Source of the DNA: Bacteroidota bacterium
GTDB lineage: Bacteria > Bacteroidota > Bacteroidia > Bacteroidales > FEN-979
NCBI GenBank assembly: GCA_026391835.1
Contig: JAPLDF010000076.1
Location: 46,196 to 110,195 of the forward strand
DNA: 64,000 nucleotides
Direction: 5' to 3'
Shown here: positions 8,648-17,062 of the stretch, one piece after another
Layout: every line of letters begins with the position of its first letter
How positions within the stretch are numbered: position 1 is the stretch's first letter
Notes under the pieces: generated by a model
What the model saw: only the letters and a program-made list of their open reading frames with translations
Told to the model about the DNA's origin: nothing
Databases searched by the model: none
Made by a program: the position numbers and the translations under genes

Positions 8648-8708
8648 CCCTCTCCGCACGGAGAGGAATCCCCCTTCTCCTTCAGGAGAAGGGGCCAGGG
8701 GATGAGGT
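8648..8708. repeat. GC-rich palindromic element, copy 2, preceded by a small hairpin
   Basis: The hairpin CCTCTCC-GCAC-GGAGAGG is followed by CCCCTTCTCCTT/AGGAGAAGGGG and GCCAGGGGATGAGG. The second half matches the element at 5958-5994. It fills the gap between the xerD stop and the upstream T9SS gene, both on the minus strand. A weaker trace (TCCCTCCCCTTGAAGGAG) occurs near 39239. Confidence 0.75.
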
Positions 8709-8710
8709 AC

Positions 8711-9655
8711 TCAAGACCTCGGATGATACTGAATAATCGTACTCCTTAGGTAATCCCTGTCCAGGTGTGTATATATCTCGGTGGTTGTGATCGATTCATG
8801 CCCCAGCATCTCCTGCACGGCCCGCAGGTCGGCGCCGCCTTCAACCAGGTGCGTGGCAAAGGAGTGGCGGAAGGTGTGCGGGCTGATGTTCTTTTTGATC
8901 CCGGCATCACGCGCAAGCCTCTTGATAATGTTGAAGACCATCACGCGGGAGAGGCCGGCACCGCGGCGGTTCAGGAACAGAATGTCCTCCTGCCCCTTTT
9001 TTACCGGGATGTGCGGCCTGAGATCGGAGAGGTAGAACAAAATTTCATGCTGCACGACGGAACCGATGGGCACAAGCCGCTCCTTGTCGCCCTTGCCGGT
9101 CACTTTGACAAAACCGTCCCTGAAAAAGAGGTTTGAAATCTTCAGGTTAACCAGCTCCGAAACACGCAGGCCGCAGCCATAAAGGGTTTCCAGCATGGCC
9201 TTGTTCCTTTTTTCCTCCGGTTTGCTGAGGTCAAGTTTCCCGATCATCTGGTCAATCTCAAGCACATTGAGCGTGACAGGCAGTTTCAATCCCAGTTTTG
9301 GGGAGTCGAGCAATTCGGTCGGATCCTGCCGCACGATGTTCTCCAGCAGCAGGTAATGGTAAAATGCGCGCAAACCGGAGATAACCCTGGCCTGGGTGCG
9401 CGCCGTCATCCCCAGCTCGGTGATCCACTTTAAAAAAGCCTGGAAATGATGGAGTTCCAGCTTCTCCGGGCCAAGCTGCAAATCCTGCATCTCAAGAAAT
9501 TGCGTTATCTTTGCCACATCATGGAGGTAAGCCTCCACCGAGTTCTTTGAAAGGGATTTTTCAAGTTGCAGGTATGCTTTAAAACCGAGGATATATGAAT
9601 TCCAGATGCTCAAGTGGTGGTGGTTGATAATGGTTGATAAAGAAAAGTCATTCAT
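8711..9655 (-). CDS. xerD: Site-specific tyrosine recombinase XerD
   Basis: XerD works with XerC at dif sites to resolve chromosome dimers. The 314-residue protein has the N-terminal SAM-like core-binding domain (about 20-105) and the catalytic domain. All catalytic residues are visible: R164 (CGLRVSEL), K188 (TGKGDKE), H260 and R263 (HTFRH), H286 (LGH) and the nucleophile Y295 (IYTHLD). It is divergent from rpmG with 115 bp between. XerC cannot be fully excluded by sequence alone, but length and motifs favour XerD and there are no mobile element genes nearby. Confidence 0.9.
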   Translation of the reverse strand: MNDFSLSTIINHHHLSIWNSYILGFKAYLQLEKSLSKNSVEAYLHDVAKITQFLEMQDLQLGPEKLELHHFQAFLKWITELGMTARTQARVISGLRAFYHYLLLENIVRQDPTELLDSPKLGLKLPVTLNVLEIDQMIGKLDLSKPEEKRNKAMLETLYGCGLRVSELVNLKISNLFFRDGFVKVTGKGDKERLVPIGSVVQHEILFYLSDLRPHIPVKKGQEDILFLNRRGAGLSRVMVFNIIKRLARDAGIKKNISPHTFRHSFATHLVEGGADLRAVQEMLGHESITTTEIYTHLDRDYLRSTIIQYHPRS

Positions 9656-9711
9656 TTCGGCTGCTCAAATAGCGATTTACCCCAACCGGGAAATAAAAGT
9701 ATGAAATATTT

Positions 9712-9742
9712 TTTGTTTATCCCGGGAAATAGTTTAATTTTG
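9712..9742 (+). promoter_or_regulatory. Bacteroidota-type promoter of the rpmG operon
   Basis: The -33 element TTTG (9712-9715) and the -7 element TAATTTTG (9735-9742) are separated by 19 bp. This is the canonical Bacteroides layout. It is 29 bp upstream of the rpmG start. Confidence 0.75.
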
Positions 9743-9770
9743 CAGTCCCGAAAAATAAAGAATTCAGAAG

Positions 9771-9959
9771 ATGGCAAAAAAGAGCAAAGACCAACGGATT
9801 CAGGTGATTTTAGAATGTACTGAGCAAAGAAGCAGCGGTGTTCCCGGCATCTCAAGGTACATTACAACTAAAAACAAAAAAAACACACCTGAAAGAATTG
9901 AACTGAAGAAGTACAATTCCTATTTAAAGAAAATTACAGTTCATAAAGAAATTAAATAA
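9771..9959 (+). CDS. rpmG: 50S ribosomal protein L33
   Basis: The 62-residue basic protein starts [12 protein letters not shown] and contains the L33 core [20 protein letters not shown]. It lacks the CxxC pairs of zinc-binding L33 forms. It is a structural protein of the large subunit. In many Bacteroidota rpmB (L28) lies immediately upstream, but here the promoter directly precedes rpmG and there is no room for rpmB. It is followed after 8 bp by the DUF4295 gene. Confidence 0.95.
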   Translation: MAKKSKDQRIQVILECTEQRSSGVPGISRYITTKNKKNTPERIELKKYNSYLKKITVHKEIK

Positions 9960-9967
9960 CTTAGGAT

Positions 9968-10129
9968 ATGGCAAAGAAAGTAGTTGCTTCGTTTAAAGCT
10001 ACCTCCGGAAAAGATTTTACGAAAGTCATCCGCATGGTAAAGTCCCAGAAATCAGGAGCCTTTGTTTTCAAGGAAACGATTGTTGCCAATGAAATGCTGA
10101 AAGATTTTTTAGCAAACAAAGAAAACTAA
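9968..10129 (+). CDS. DUF4295 family small basic protein
   Basis: This 53-residue protein starts MAKKVVASFKATSGKDF and ends with MLKDFLANKEN. It is the lysine-rich protein of the DUF4295 family, which is found almost only in Bacteroidota between rpmG and ftsY. Size, charge and position suggest a ribosome-associated protein, but its function has not been established as far as I know. It is 8 bp from rpmG and is followed by a strong hairpin. Confidence 0.88.
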   Translation: MAKKVVASFKATSGKDFTKVIRMVKSQKSGAFVFKETIVANEMLKDFLANKEN

Positions 10130-10149
10130 CACAATATTTTTTCCTGTTG

Positions 10150-10183
10150 AAAAGCTTTTTTCCCCGGAAAAAAGCTTTTTTTA
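10150..10183 (+). terminator. Terminator or attenuator between DUF4295 and ftsY
   Basis: AAAAGCTTTTTTCC pairs with GGAAAAAAGCTTTT across a two-base loop, and a T-run follows. It ends 20 bp after the DUF4295 stop. It can separate ribosomal-protein transcription from ftsY or reduce read-through. Confidence 0.75.
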
Positions 10184-10201
10184 TATACTAAAGGTCGTCC
10201 T

Positions 10202-11152
10202 ATGGGATTTTTCAACATATTCTCCCGCGAGAAAAAAGAACGTCTTGACCAGGGGCTGGAAAAAACGAAATCCAACATCTTCACCCGGATATCAAAGGCC
10301 ATCGTCGGCAAATCGACAATTGATGATGAAGTTCTTGACAACCTGGAGGAGATCCTTGTTACCTCCGATGTTGGCGTGGAAACAACGTTACGGATCATCG
10401 AACGCATCCAGAAACGTGCATCAAAAGACAAATACCTTGGAACCGGGGAACTGAACAACCTGCTCAAGGAGGAGATCGTAGCCCTGCTGCAGGAAAACAA
10501 CATCCTCGATTTTACCGAATTCTCTGTCCCCGACAACAAAAAACCTTACGTCATCATGGTGGTAGGGGTGAACGGCGTCGGAAAAACAACCACCATCGGT
10601 AAACTGGCCTACCAGTTTAAGAAATCGGGAAAATCTGTCCTGATCGGTGCTGCAGATACCTTCAGGGCGGCTGCGGTTGAGCAGATCACCATATGGGCCG
10701 ACCGGGTGGGCGTTCCAATCGTCAACCAGGGCATGGGCGCCGATCCGGCCTCTGTGGCATATGATACGGTTAATTCAGCCATTGCCCGCAACATGGATGT
10801 CGTCATCATCGATACGGCCGGGCGCCTTCATAATAAAATAAACCTCATGAATGAACTTTCCAAGATCAGGAAGGTAATTCAAAAACTGATCCCCGACGCA
10901 CCCCACGAGGTACTGCTCGTGCTCGATGCATCCACAGGGCAAAACGCCTTCGAACAGGCCAAGCAGTTTACCATGGCAACGGAAGTCAACACACTGGCCC
11001 TCACCAAACTTGACGGAACGGCAAAGGGTGGCGTGGTGATCGGCATCTCCGACCAGTTTAAGATTCCTGTAAAGTATATCGGCGTTGGCGAAGGCATCGA
11101 AGACCTGCAGGTGTTCAACCGCGTGGAATTTGTCGACAGTCTCTTCAATTAA
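10202..11152 (+). CDS. ftsY: Signal recognition particle receptor FtsY
   Basis: FtsY is the SRP receptor GTPase that docks ribosome-nascent-chain complexes at the membrane. The 316-residue protein has the NG domains and a very short N-terminal A region, as is usual in this phylum. The P-loop GVNGVGKT is at residues 122-129, DTAGR at 204-208 and TKLDG at 268-272. DTFRAAAVEQ (152-161) is the SRP GTPase insertion motif. It is followed after 11 bp by rimO, the usual Bacteroidota order. Confidence 0.96.
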   Translation: MGFFNIFSREKKERLDQGLEKTKSNIFTRISKAIVGKSTIDDEVLDNLEEILVTSDVGVETTLRIIERIQKRASKDKYLGTGELNNLLKEEIVALLQENNILDFTEFSVPDNKKPYVIMVVGVNGVGKTTTIGKLAYQFKKSGKSVLIGAADTFRAAAVEQITIWADRVGVPIVNQGMGADPASVAYDTVNSAIARNMDVVIIDTAGRLHNKINLMNELSKIRKVIQKLIPDAPHEVLLVLDASTGQNAFEQAKQFTMATEVNTLALTKLDGTAKGGVVIGISDQFKIPVKYIGVGEGIEDLQVFNRVEFVDSLFN

Positions 11153-11163
11153 CCCCGAACTTC

Positions 11164-12474
11164 TTGAAAACAAAATCCGGACCTCACAATATCGGTTTGA
11201 TATCCCTGGGATGCGCAAAAAACCTGATCGATGCTGAACTCCTGATGAAACAGCTGGAAGCGAACAAGTTCAACCTTGTTTTCGACCCGGTTGATCATAC
11301 AAAGATCGATACAGCCATCATCAACACCTGCGGGTTTATCAACGATGCAAAGCAGGAGTCCGTCGATACCATCCTTCAGTACGTTCAGGCCAAGCAGCAC
11401 GGACTTATTGAACATGTATATGTGATGGGTTGTCTTTCGGAGCGCTACCTGGCGAAAATGAAAGAGGAGATCCCCGAAGTTGATGCCTTTTTTGGCGTAA
11501 ACGACCTCAAAAGAATAGTTACCCACATTGGCGGGATCTACAAAAGCCAGCTGGTGGGTGAACGAAAACTGACCACGCCATCCCATTATGCCTACCTGAA
11601 AATTGCCGAGGGCTGCGACCGGAGTTGTTCTTTTTGTGCAATACCCCTGATCCGCGGCAAGCACATCAGCAGGCCGATGGAGGATATTGTCAGCGAAGCT
11701 TCCCGCCTCGCAGCTGCAGGAATTAAAGAGGTGAATATCATTTCACAGGATACAACTTATTACGGGCTCGATCTTTATAAAAAACGGCTCCTGCCCGAAC
11801 TGCTTGATACCCTGGCCAACATACAAGGACTCGAATGGATCCGGCTCCATTACACCTACCCGGATGGATTTCCGCCCGAACTGCTCGAGGTGGTGAGGTC
11901 GCACAACAATATCTGCAATTACATCGACATCCCTCTCCAGCACATCAGCGAACGTATCCTGAAATCGATGCATCGCGGGATGGATGGCAAAACCACCCGC
12001 AAACTGGTGGATACCATTCGCTATACCATCCCGGGGGTGGCCATAAGGACTACCCTCATTGCAGGCTACCCGGGTGAGACTGAAAAGGAGTTCCGCGAAC
12101 TCAGGAGCTTTGTTGAGGAATACAGGTTCGACAGGCTTGGCGTGTTTTCATATTCCCATGAAGAGGACACGGGTGCATTCAATCAAAAGGATTCAGTTCC
12201 GCAAAAACGTAAAACGGAACGGATGGAAGAATTGATGTCCATCCAGGAGGGCATATCACTGTCGCTCAACCAGGCAAAGGTGGGACAAACCATGAAGGTG
12301 CTGGTCGACAGGCTGGAAGGTGATTTTTATGTTGCCCGGTCGGAACACGATTCTCCCGAAGTGGACAATGAAGTACTGATTCAGAAACAAGGTAAGGCCT
12401 TGGACCCCGGAACCTTCTGCAATGTAAAAATTAACAGGGCCGAAAGTTTTGACTTATTTGCAGAAATGCAATAA
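11164..12474 (+). CDS. rimO: Ribosomal protein S12 methylthiotransferase RimO
   Basis: RimO adds a methylthio group to the conserved Asp of ribosomal protein S12. The 436-residue protein has the UPF0004 domain with three cluster-binding cysteines (Cys17, Cys56, Cys90), the radical-SAM motif CDRSCSFC (Cys151, Cys155, Cys158) and a C-terminal TRAM domain from about residue 375. The start is a TTG at 11164. There is no ATG before the first conserved motif (LISLGCAKN), so this start is the best option. It is 11 bp after ftsY and probably co-transcribed. Confidence 0.95.
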   Translation: MKTKSGPHNIGLISLGCAKNLIDAELLMKQLEANKFNLVFDPVDHTKIDTAIINTCGFINDAKQESVDTILQYVQAKQHGLIEHVYVMGCLSERYLAKMKEEIPEVDAFFGVNDLKRIVTHIGGIYKSQLVGERKLTTPSHYAYLKIAEGCDRSCSFCAIPLIRGKHISRPMEDIVSEASRLAAAGIKEVNIISQDTTYYGLDLYKKRLLPELLDTLANIQGLEWIRLHYTYPDGFPPELLEVVRSHNNICNYIDIPLQHISERILKSMHRGMDGKTTRKLVDTIRYTIPGVAIRTTLIAGYPGETEKEFRELRSFVEEYRFDRLGVFSYSHEEDTGAFNQKDSVPQKRKTERMEELMSIQEGISLSLNQAKVGQTMKVLVDRLEGDFYVARSEHDSPEVDNEVLIQKQGKALDPGTFCNVKINRAESFDLFAEMQ

Positions 12475-12479
12475 ATTTG
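12448..12479 (+). promoter_or_regulatory. Promoter of the MORN-repeat gene, inside the end of rimO
   Basis: TTTG (12448-12451) and TAAATTTG (12472-12479) are spaced by 20 bp. The -7 box includes the rimO stop codon. The start codon follows 20 bp later. Confidence 0.65.
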
Positions 12480-12499
12480 CACTTTAGAAAACTAAAACC

Positions 12500-13288
12500 A
12501 TGAAAAAAAATCTTTCTCTTTTTTTGGCAATGATCTTTGCCATTTCAATGCATGTGAATGCCCAGGATGCAACAAATGACAAGAAGGTTCCTGATACGGT
12601 AAACCGCACCGACGCCAGCGGGAACATGTATGGCTATTGGATTGAAAAGCGGGGAGAATTGACTTTCAAAGGCCAGTTTGCCGCAAACAAGAAAATTAAG
12701 GACTGGGTTGGTTATTACCCGAACAACATGGTCTTCCGTGTTGAATATTACACGAATGGCATTAAGGAAGGCATTGCCCTCCAGTTTGACCGCAAAGGGA
12801 AAATCTCCCTGGTCGAACATTTTAAAAACGGGTTGAATGAAGGCCAGAGCATTTACTACAGCGCGTTCAACGAACAGATTACATCCGAAACAGAGTATGT
12901 TGCCGGCAAGAAAAACGGGCTGTACCGCCAGTTCTATGAAAACTCCAAGATCCAGGAGGAGTCCATGTACAAAGATGACCTGAAAAATGGCCTCTCGCGG
13001 TGGAATAACAAGAACGGTCAGCGTATCGCCGAGTACAATTACAAGGCAGGTAATTTTGACGGATTGCAGAAGACTTTCTACGAAAACGATTCACTGCAAA
13101 CAACCAACTATTATATTGATAATAAACTGGCAGGAGAAAGCAAAGAGTATTACCGCAACGGGAAATTGAAGGTTTCCGGCAAATATGTGAACGGACTCAA
13201 AGAAGGTCCGTGGACCGAATACGATGAACTTGGCAAGGTTGCAACAGTCACCCGGTTCAAGGAAGGGGAGGAAGTCAGGAAAAAGTGA
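12500..13288 (+). CDS. Exported MORN-repeat (YwqK-type) protein
   Basis: The 262-residue protein has a signal peptide (about 1-21, ending VNAQ) followed by at least seven MORN-type repeats of about 23 residues of the form YYxNGxxxGxxxxY. Databases often call these YwqK antitoxin-like proteins, a name based on repeats and not on shown activity. In Bacteroidota they are periplasmic or envelope proteins of unknown role. Its stop overlaps the next gene by four bases (GTGA), which points to translational coupling. Confidence 0.8.
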   Translation: MKKNLSLFLAMIFAISMHVNAQDATNDKKVPDTVNRTDASGNMYGYWIEKRGELTFKGQFAANKKIKDWVGYYPNNMVFRVEYYTNGIKEGIALQFDRKGKISLVEHFKNGLNEGQSIYYSAFNEQITSETEYVAGKKNGLYRQFYENSKIQEESMYKDDLKNGLSRWNNKNGQRIAEYNYKAGNFDGLQKTFYENDSLQTTNYYIDNKLAGESKEYYRNGKLKVSGKYVNGLKEGPWTEYDELGKVATVTRFKEGEEVRKK

Positions 13289-13773
13289 AAAAACTCAGGA
13301 ACCCGTTTACTGAACTTGAAGGATACAACTGTTTTGGTTGTTCCCCGCACAACCCGCTGGGCCTGCACCTGACCTTCGTTGAAGAGCAGGATGAAATTGT
13401 AAGCAGGTGGGATCCGGATACCAACTTCCAGGGTTATTTCAACATCCTGCATGGAGGTATCCAGGCCACACTGATGGATGAAATTGCAAGCTGGACGGTA
13501 TATGTCAAGGTGAAAACGGCCGGTTTCACGTCGAAAGCCGAAATCCGCTATCTCAAAACCGTGGGAATGGACCAGGGCCCGATCACCCTGCGTTCAAGGC
13601 TGAAGCAAATGCGGAGAAACCTGGCTGATATTGAAGTGAAATTGTTGGATAAAAACAATACGCTGTGTGCGGAAGGAATACTCACTTTTTTCACCTTCCC
13701 GCTCGACAAGTCAAAACAATCAATGTATTATCCGGATCATAAGGAGTTTTACGAAAGCCGGCAGAAGCCGTAG
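13285..13773 (+). CDS. PaaI-family hotdog thioesterase
   Basis: The 162-residue protein starts at GTG, overlapping the MORN gene. It has a hotdog fold of the PaaI/YbgC-like type, with the motif HGGIQATLMDEI near residues 56-67 that holds the active-site Gly and acidic residue. An N-terminal segment, NCFGCSPHNPLGL, carries two Cys of the kind seen in many members. It likely hydrolyses an acyl-CoA thioester. The substrate is unknown and the link to the MORN protein is only positional. Confidence 0.82.
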   Translation: MKKLRNPFTELEGYNCFGCSPHNPLGLHLTFVEEQDEIVSRWDPDTNFQGYFNILHGGIQATLMDEIASWTVYVKVKTAGFTSKAEIRYLKTVGMDQGPITLRSRLKQMRRNLADIEVKLLDKNNTLCAEGILTFFTFPLDKSKQSMYYPDHKEFYESRQKP

Positions 13774-13778
13774 TCCTG

Positions 13779-13997
13779 TTATTTCCTGCTATTCCTTATC
13801 ACGTAGGCTTTCCTGACCGGCTTGACCTTGTAACTGTATTTGGATCCGTAACTGCTTTTGTTCTTCTTCATTTTTTTAGTCTTGTACGGACCATCCACAC
13901 GGCAGGCCGCTGTTCTCGATTTACACGACGAACCGGGAACTGCCAGGCAAAGGATGACCAGGGAAAGACCGATTGAAATTATTCGTTTTATATTCAT
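13779..13997 (-). CDS. Small basic lipoprotein-like protein
   Basis: This 72-residue product starts at MNIKRIISIG (13997). A longer frame from 14027 would place ten extra residues before the signal and is less likely. Residues 1-22 form a hydrophobic signal ending AVPGSSC, a fair lipobox. The rest is very rich in Lys, Ser and Tyr. Similar short, basic lipoproteins are common orphans in Bacteroidota. It converges on the thioesterase gene, with 5 bp between the stops. Confidence 0.6.
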   Translation of the reverse strand: MNIKRIISIGLSLVILCLAVPGSSCKSRTAACRVDGPYKTKKMKKNKSSYGSKYSYKVKPVRKAYVIRNSRK

Positions 13998-14066
13998 TAC
14001 ACCTTGAATTGAAGAAGGAACCAACAAAGCAAAAATAATAAATAATCAGTTACCACTGATTTTTTC

Positions 14067-14074
14067 TATTTTTG
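14067..14074 (+). promoter_or_regulatory. Promoter -7 box of the surface uptake operon
   Basis: TATTTTTG is an exact TAnnTTTG match 22 bp before the ATG at 14096. It covers an alternative TTG start at 14072, which supports the ATG. Confidence 0.5.
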
Positions 14075-14095
14075 TATAGCAAAGTTTGCCTTAAA

Positions 14096-15106
14096 ATGAA
14101 GTTGATGAGTATATTTTTCCCGCGTACAATTCTATTGATCAGTGGATTATTTGTTTCAACGATTTTATTCGCCCAGTATCCGCCCCCGGCAGGCCAGCCC
14201 GGTACAACAGCCATGTATAAAGACAGTTCAGCGTTTATCGGCTGGGCCTCAACCTGCACCATCGAACGGGGATATATAAACATTTCGGATACGACAATCT
14301 TATACAATGGGTCCAATAAATCCACCTATGGCAGCTATCTTTACGGCAGCGGCCCGGCAGATGAACTGGTTATCAGCCTTGGCGACAACGGTTCAGCCCT
14401 GCTTGGGTTTGATAACCCTATCGTAAACCGCACCGGTCCTGATTTTGCCATCTTTGAAAATTCCTTTGGCGATAGCTTCCTCGAACTTGGTTTTGTAGAG
14501 GTGAGTTCCGATGGCCAGCGCTTTGTCAGGTTCCCTTCGATCTCGCTGACTCCCGACACTGTACAGGTCAATACCTTTGATACCATCGATGCTACAAAAA
14601 TAAACAACCTGGCAGGGAAGTACAGGCATTCCTATGGTACACCGTTCGACCTGGACGATATCAGGGATAGTTCGGGAATCGACCTGCATAACATCATCCG
14701 GATGCGGATCGTCGATGCCGTCGGCTGCATCCAGGGGCCTTTTGCTACGCATGATTCACAGGGCCACAAGGTAAACGATCCCTGGCCGACTCCCTTTGAT
14801 ACCGGAGGCTTTGACCTTGATGCGGTAGGGGTGATCCACAACCAGACTGACGGGATGACCGACGAAGGAAACCTTTCGTCCATCCTGATCTATCCAAACC
14901 CGGTTACTGATTTCGTTACCTTCGATACGCGCGGGTTTTCGAAAGTTAACCTGGTAATTTCCGATCCCGAAGGCAAAACCCTGGTTGAGTCCGTGGTATC
15001 CGGAAAAGTCAGTATCAATATGTCTGCATTCCTTCCCGGTATCTATTTTGCAGGCTTTACGCTCACCGATGGTACCTCTGTCAAAAAGAAAATCATTAAA
15101 TATTAG
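14096..15106 (+). CDS. T9SS-exported surface protein next to a TonB-dependent receptor
   Basis: The start at 14096 gives 336 residues with a signal peptide (about 1-27, ending LFAQ). The body is beta-rich and includes FAIFENSFGDSFLELGFVEVS, a block I remember from surface proteins encoded beside BtuB-like receptors in Bacteroidota. A T9SS type A tail (IYPNPVTDFVTFDT to KKIIKY) covers the last 75 residues. It overlaps the receptor gene by 38 bp. It may capture a ligand for the receptor at the cell surface. The ligand is unknown, and no cobalamin riboswitch fits in the 98-bp upstream gap. Confidence 0.8.
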   Translation: MKLMSIFFPRTILLISGLFVSTILFAQYPPPAGQPGTTAMYKDSSAFIGWASTCTIERGYINISDTTILYNGSNKSTYGSYLYGSGPADELVISLGDNGSALLGFDNPIVNRTGPDFAIFENSFGDSFLELGFVEVSSDGQRFVRFPSISLTPDTVQVNTFDTIDATKINNLAGKYRHSYGTPFDLDDIRDSSGIDLHNIIRMRIVDAVGCIQGPFATHDSQGHKVNDPWPTPFDTGGFDLDAVGVIHNQTDGMTDEGNLSSILIYPNPVTDFVTFDTRGFSKVNLVISDPEGKTLVESVVSGKVSINMSAFLPGIYFAGFTLTDGTSVKKKIIKY

Positions 15107-17039
15107 TCTTCTGAGCAAGTACGCTATTTTTCTGCTGTATTCTTCCGGCCTTCTGTGTTTCCCGCTGTTTACGCATGCCCAAAACCTGAAGGATACACTG
15201 AGACTTCCTGAATTTGAGTTTAAATCCAATTTTATCATTGATAACCAGGGATTTAAACGGGTGAAAATGGATTCCACCCTTTTTATTCCCAACCTTAGTG
15301 CCGACCTGTCAACCATCCTGTCGGAGCACTCTTCCATTTTTATTAAATCATATGGCAACGGCACACTGGCAACACCCTCGTTTCGGGGAACTTCGGCCCA
15401 GCATACCCAGGTTGAATGGAACGGGATCAACCTGAACTCGCCAATGCTCGGCCAGATGGACTTTTCGCAGGTTCCGGTTGCCCAGTTCGACGGACTTGAA
15501 ATACTCTATGGTGCTGCCGGGATATCAAGGACAAGTGGCGCCTTTGGTGGTGTAATTGACCTTGTTACGATGCCTGACTGGAACAACCGATTTAAGGCAT
15601 ATCTTGCACAGACCATTGCCAGTTTTGGCAATTATGTCACCAACTTCAATGTTGCTGCGGGGGGACGGTCGTTTCAATCGCATACAAAAGTCAACTATGC
15701 ATCTGCCGTTAACAATTTCCCGTATACAAACGATTTTGGTGATGTTGTCAGCCAGCAGAATGCATCCTATACCGCATTCGGGTTGTCGCAGGAACTATTC
15801 TGGAAAGTGAAGGACAGACACCTTTTTTCAGCGAAGATCTGGTACTCCCGCGATGACCGGAACCTGCCCCCGACGACACAGGACGATCCGCAAAAAATTG
15901 AAACATTAAAAGACAAGGCCCTTCGGGGTGTGGTTGAATATAAGCTGGTCGAATCTAAATGGAACCTCCTGGTGAGGTCAGCCCTGAACGACCAGTATAT
16001 GAAGTATACCAACAACGTGCTGGAACTTGAGTCTGTCCATCAATTTTACTCCTGGATCAACCGCGCCAGGTTTTCTTACAGTGGCGTCAGGAACCTGACC
16101 ATCAGGCCGGGTGTTGATTTTGTCTACGACCGGGTAAATTCAGATGAGTACCAGGGAATCAAAACACGCACCACGACAAGCTTGTTCACGGAAATTAACT
16201 ACAACATTACCCCAAAACTCAAATCATCACTGGTTTTGCGGGATGACCTGATCGATGGAAAATTCAGCCCGTTGATCCCCGCCCTCGGTGTCGAATACCG
16301 CCCGGCGGATAAAATTAATCTTGCCTTCTCAGCCAATCTAGCCAGGAACTACAGGTCCCCCACGTTGAACGAGCTTTATTGGAAAAACAGCGGCAACCCT
16401 GACCTGGCGCCGGAGACGAACTATTCCATTGAGGTTGGCAGTACCTATAATTTCAGGTCCAGGAACAATTTGTTTTACCTGGAAGCAAGCCTTGCCGGGT
16501 ATTACTCCTGGATATATGATATGATTGTATGGACGCCCATTGAGGGGAGCGGACTCTTCATACCTCAGAATGTCAGTGAAATACTTGCGCGTGGCATCGA
16601 ACTGGGATTGAACCTCAACGGAACAGTTTGGGGATTTGATGTCGGGATGAAGAACAATTATAACTTTTGCCGGTCAACCTATGAAAAGGCCAGCTCCGGT
16701 TTTGATAATAAGATTGGAAAGCAACAGCTTTATATCCCTGTAAACACCTTCAATACAACCATATCAATTGAAAGATGGAATTATTATTTTAACTATAATT
16801 TTACATTTACAGGCGACAGGTTTACCGGGGTCGAAAACAATTCACTGATGCCCGGTTATAACTTGTCAAATATTTTTATTGGAAAGAATATCCATATCAA
16901 ACATTTTATTTTATCTTTACAAATTGATATAAATAACCTGTTCAACCTCGACTATCAATCCATAAAAAACCGGCCAATGCCCGGAATCAATGGAGCATTC
17001 ACGATAAAACTGGCATTTTCAGGAACCAACAGGCCGTAG
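15069..17039 (+). CDS. TonB-dependent outer-membrane receptor (BtuB-size)
   Basis: The best start is the ATG at 15069, within the end of the preceding gene. It gives 656 residues with a signal peptide ending THAQ. The plug domain (about 60-170) contains TPSFRGTSAQHTQVEWNG and LEILYGAAG, followed by a 22-strand-type barrel with aromatic-rich strands. It lacks the N-terminal carboxypeptidase-like domain of SusC proteins and has no SusD partner, so it resembles small-ligand receptors such as BtuB rather than glycan transporters. It is flanked by a T9SS surface protein and a beta-propeller lipoprotein in one operon. Confidence 0.88.
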   Translation: MVPLSKRKSLNISLLSKYAIFLLYSSGLLCFPLFTHAQNLKDTLRLPEFEFKSNFIIDNQGFKRVKMDSTLFIPNLSADLSTILSEHSSIFIKSYGNGTLATPSFRGTSAQHTQVEWNGINLNSPMLGQMDFSQVPVAQFDGLEILYGAAGISRTSGAFGGVIDLVTMPDWNNRFKAYLAQTIASFGNYVTNFNVAAGGRSFQSHTKVNYASAVNNFPYTNDFGDVVSQQNASYTAFGLSQELFWKVKDRHLFSAKIWYSRDDRNLPPTTQDDPQKIETLKDKALRGVVEYKLVESKWNLLVRSALNDQYMKYTNNVLELESVHQFYSWINRARFSYSGVRNLTIRPGVDFVYDRVNSDEYQGIKTRTTTSLFTEINYNITPKLKSSLVLRDDLIDGKFSPLIPALGVEYRPADKINLAFSANLARNYRSPTLNELYWKNSGNPDLAPETNYSIEVGSTYNFRSRNNLFYLEASLAGYYSWIYDMIVWTPIEGSGLFIPQNVSEILARGIELGLNLNGTVWGFDVGMKNNYNFCRSTYEKASSGFDNKIGKQQLYIPVNTFNTTISIERWNYYFNYNFTFTGDRFTGVENNSLMPGYNLSNIFIGKNIHIKHFILSLQIDINNLFNLDYQSIKNRPMPGINGAFTIKLAFSGTNRP

Positions 17040-17062
17040 ATCGTTTAACAAATTACACGAAA

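Noticed and set aside
12500..13773. Toxin-antitoxin pair made of the YwqK-like protein and the following gene
   Set aside because: The second gene is a hotdog thioesterase, not a toxin. The antitoxin label of YwqK proteins rests on repeat similarity only.
13998..14095. Cobalamin riboswitch in front of the T9SS/TonB receptor genes
   Set aside because: The gap is only 98 bp, too short for the known element, and a promoter box occupies its 3' part.
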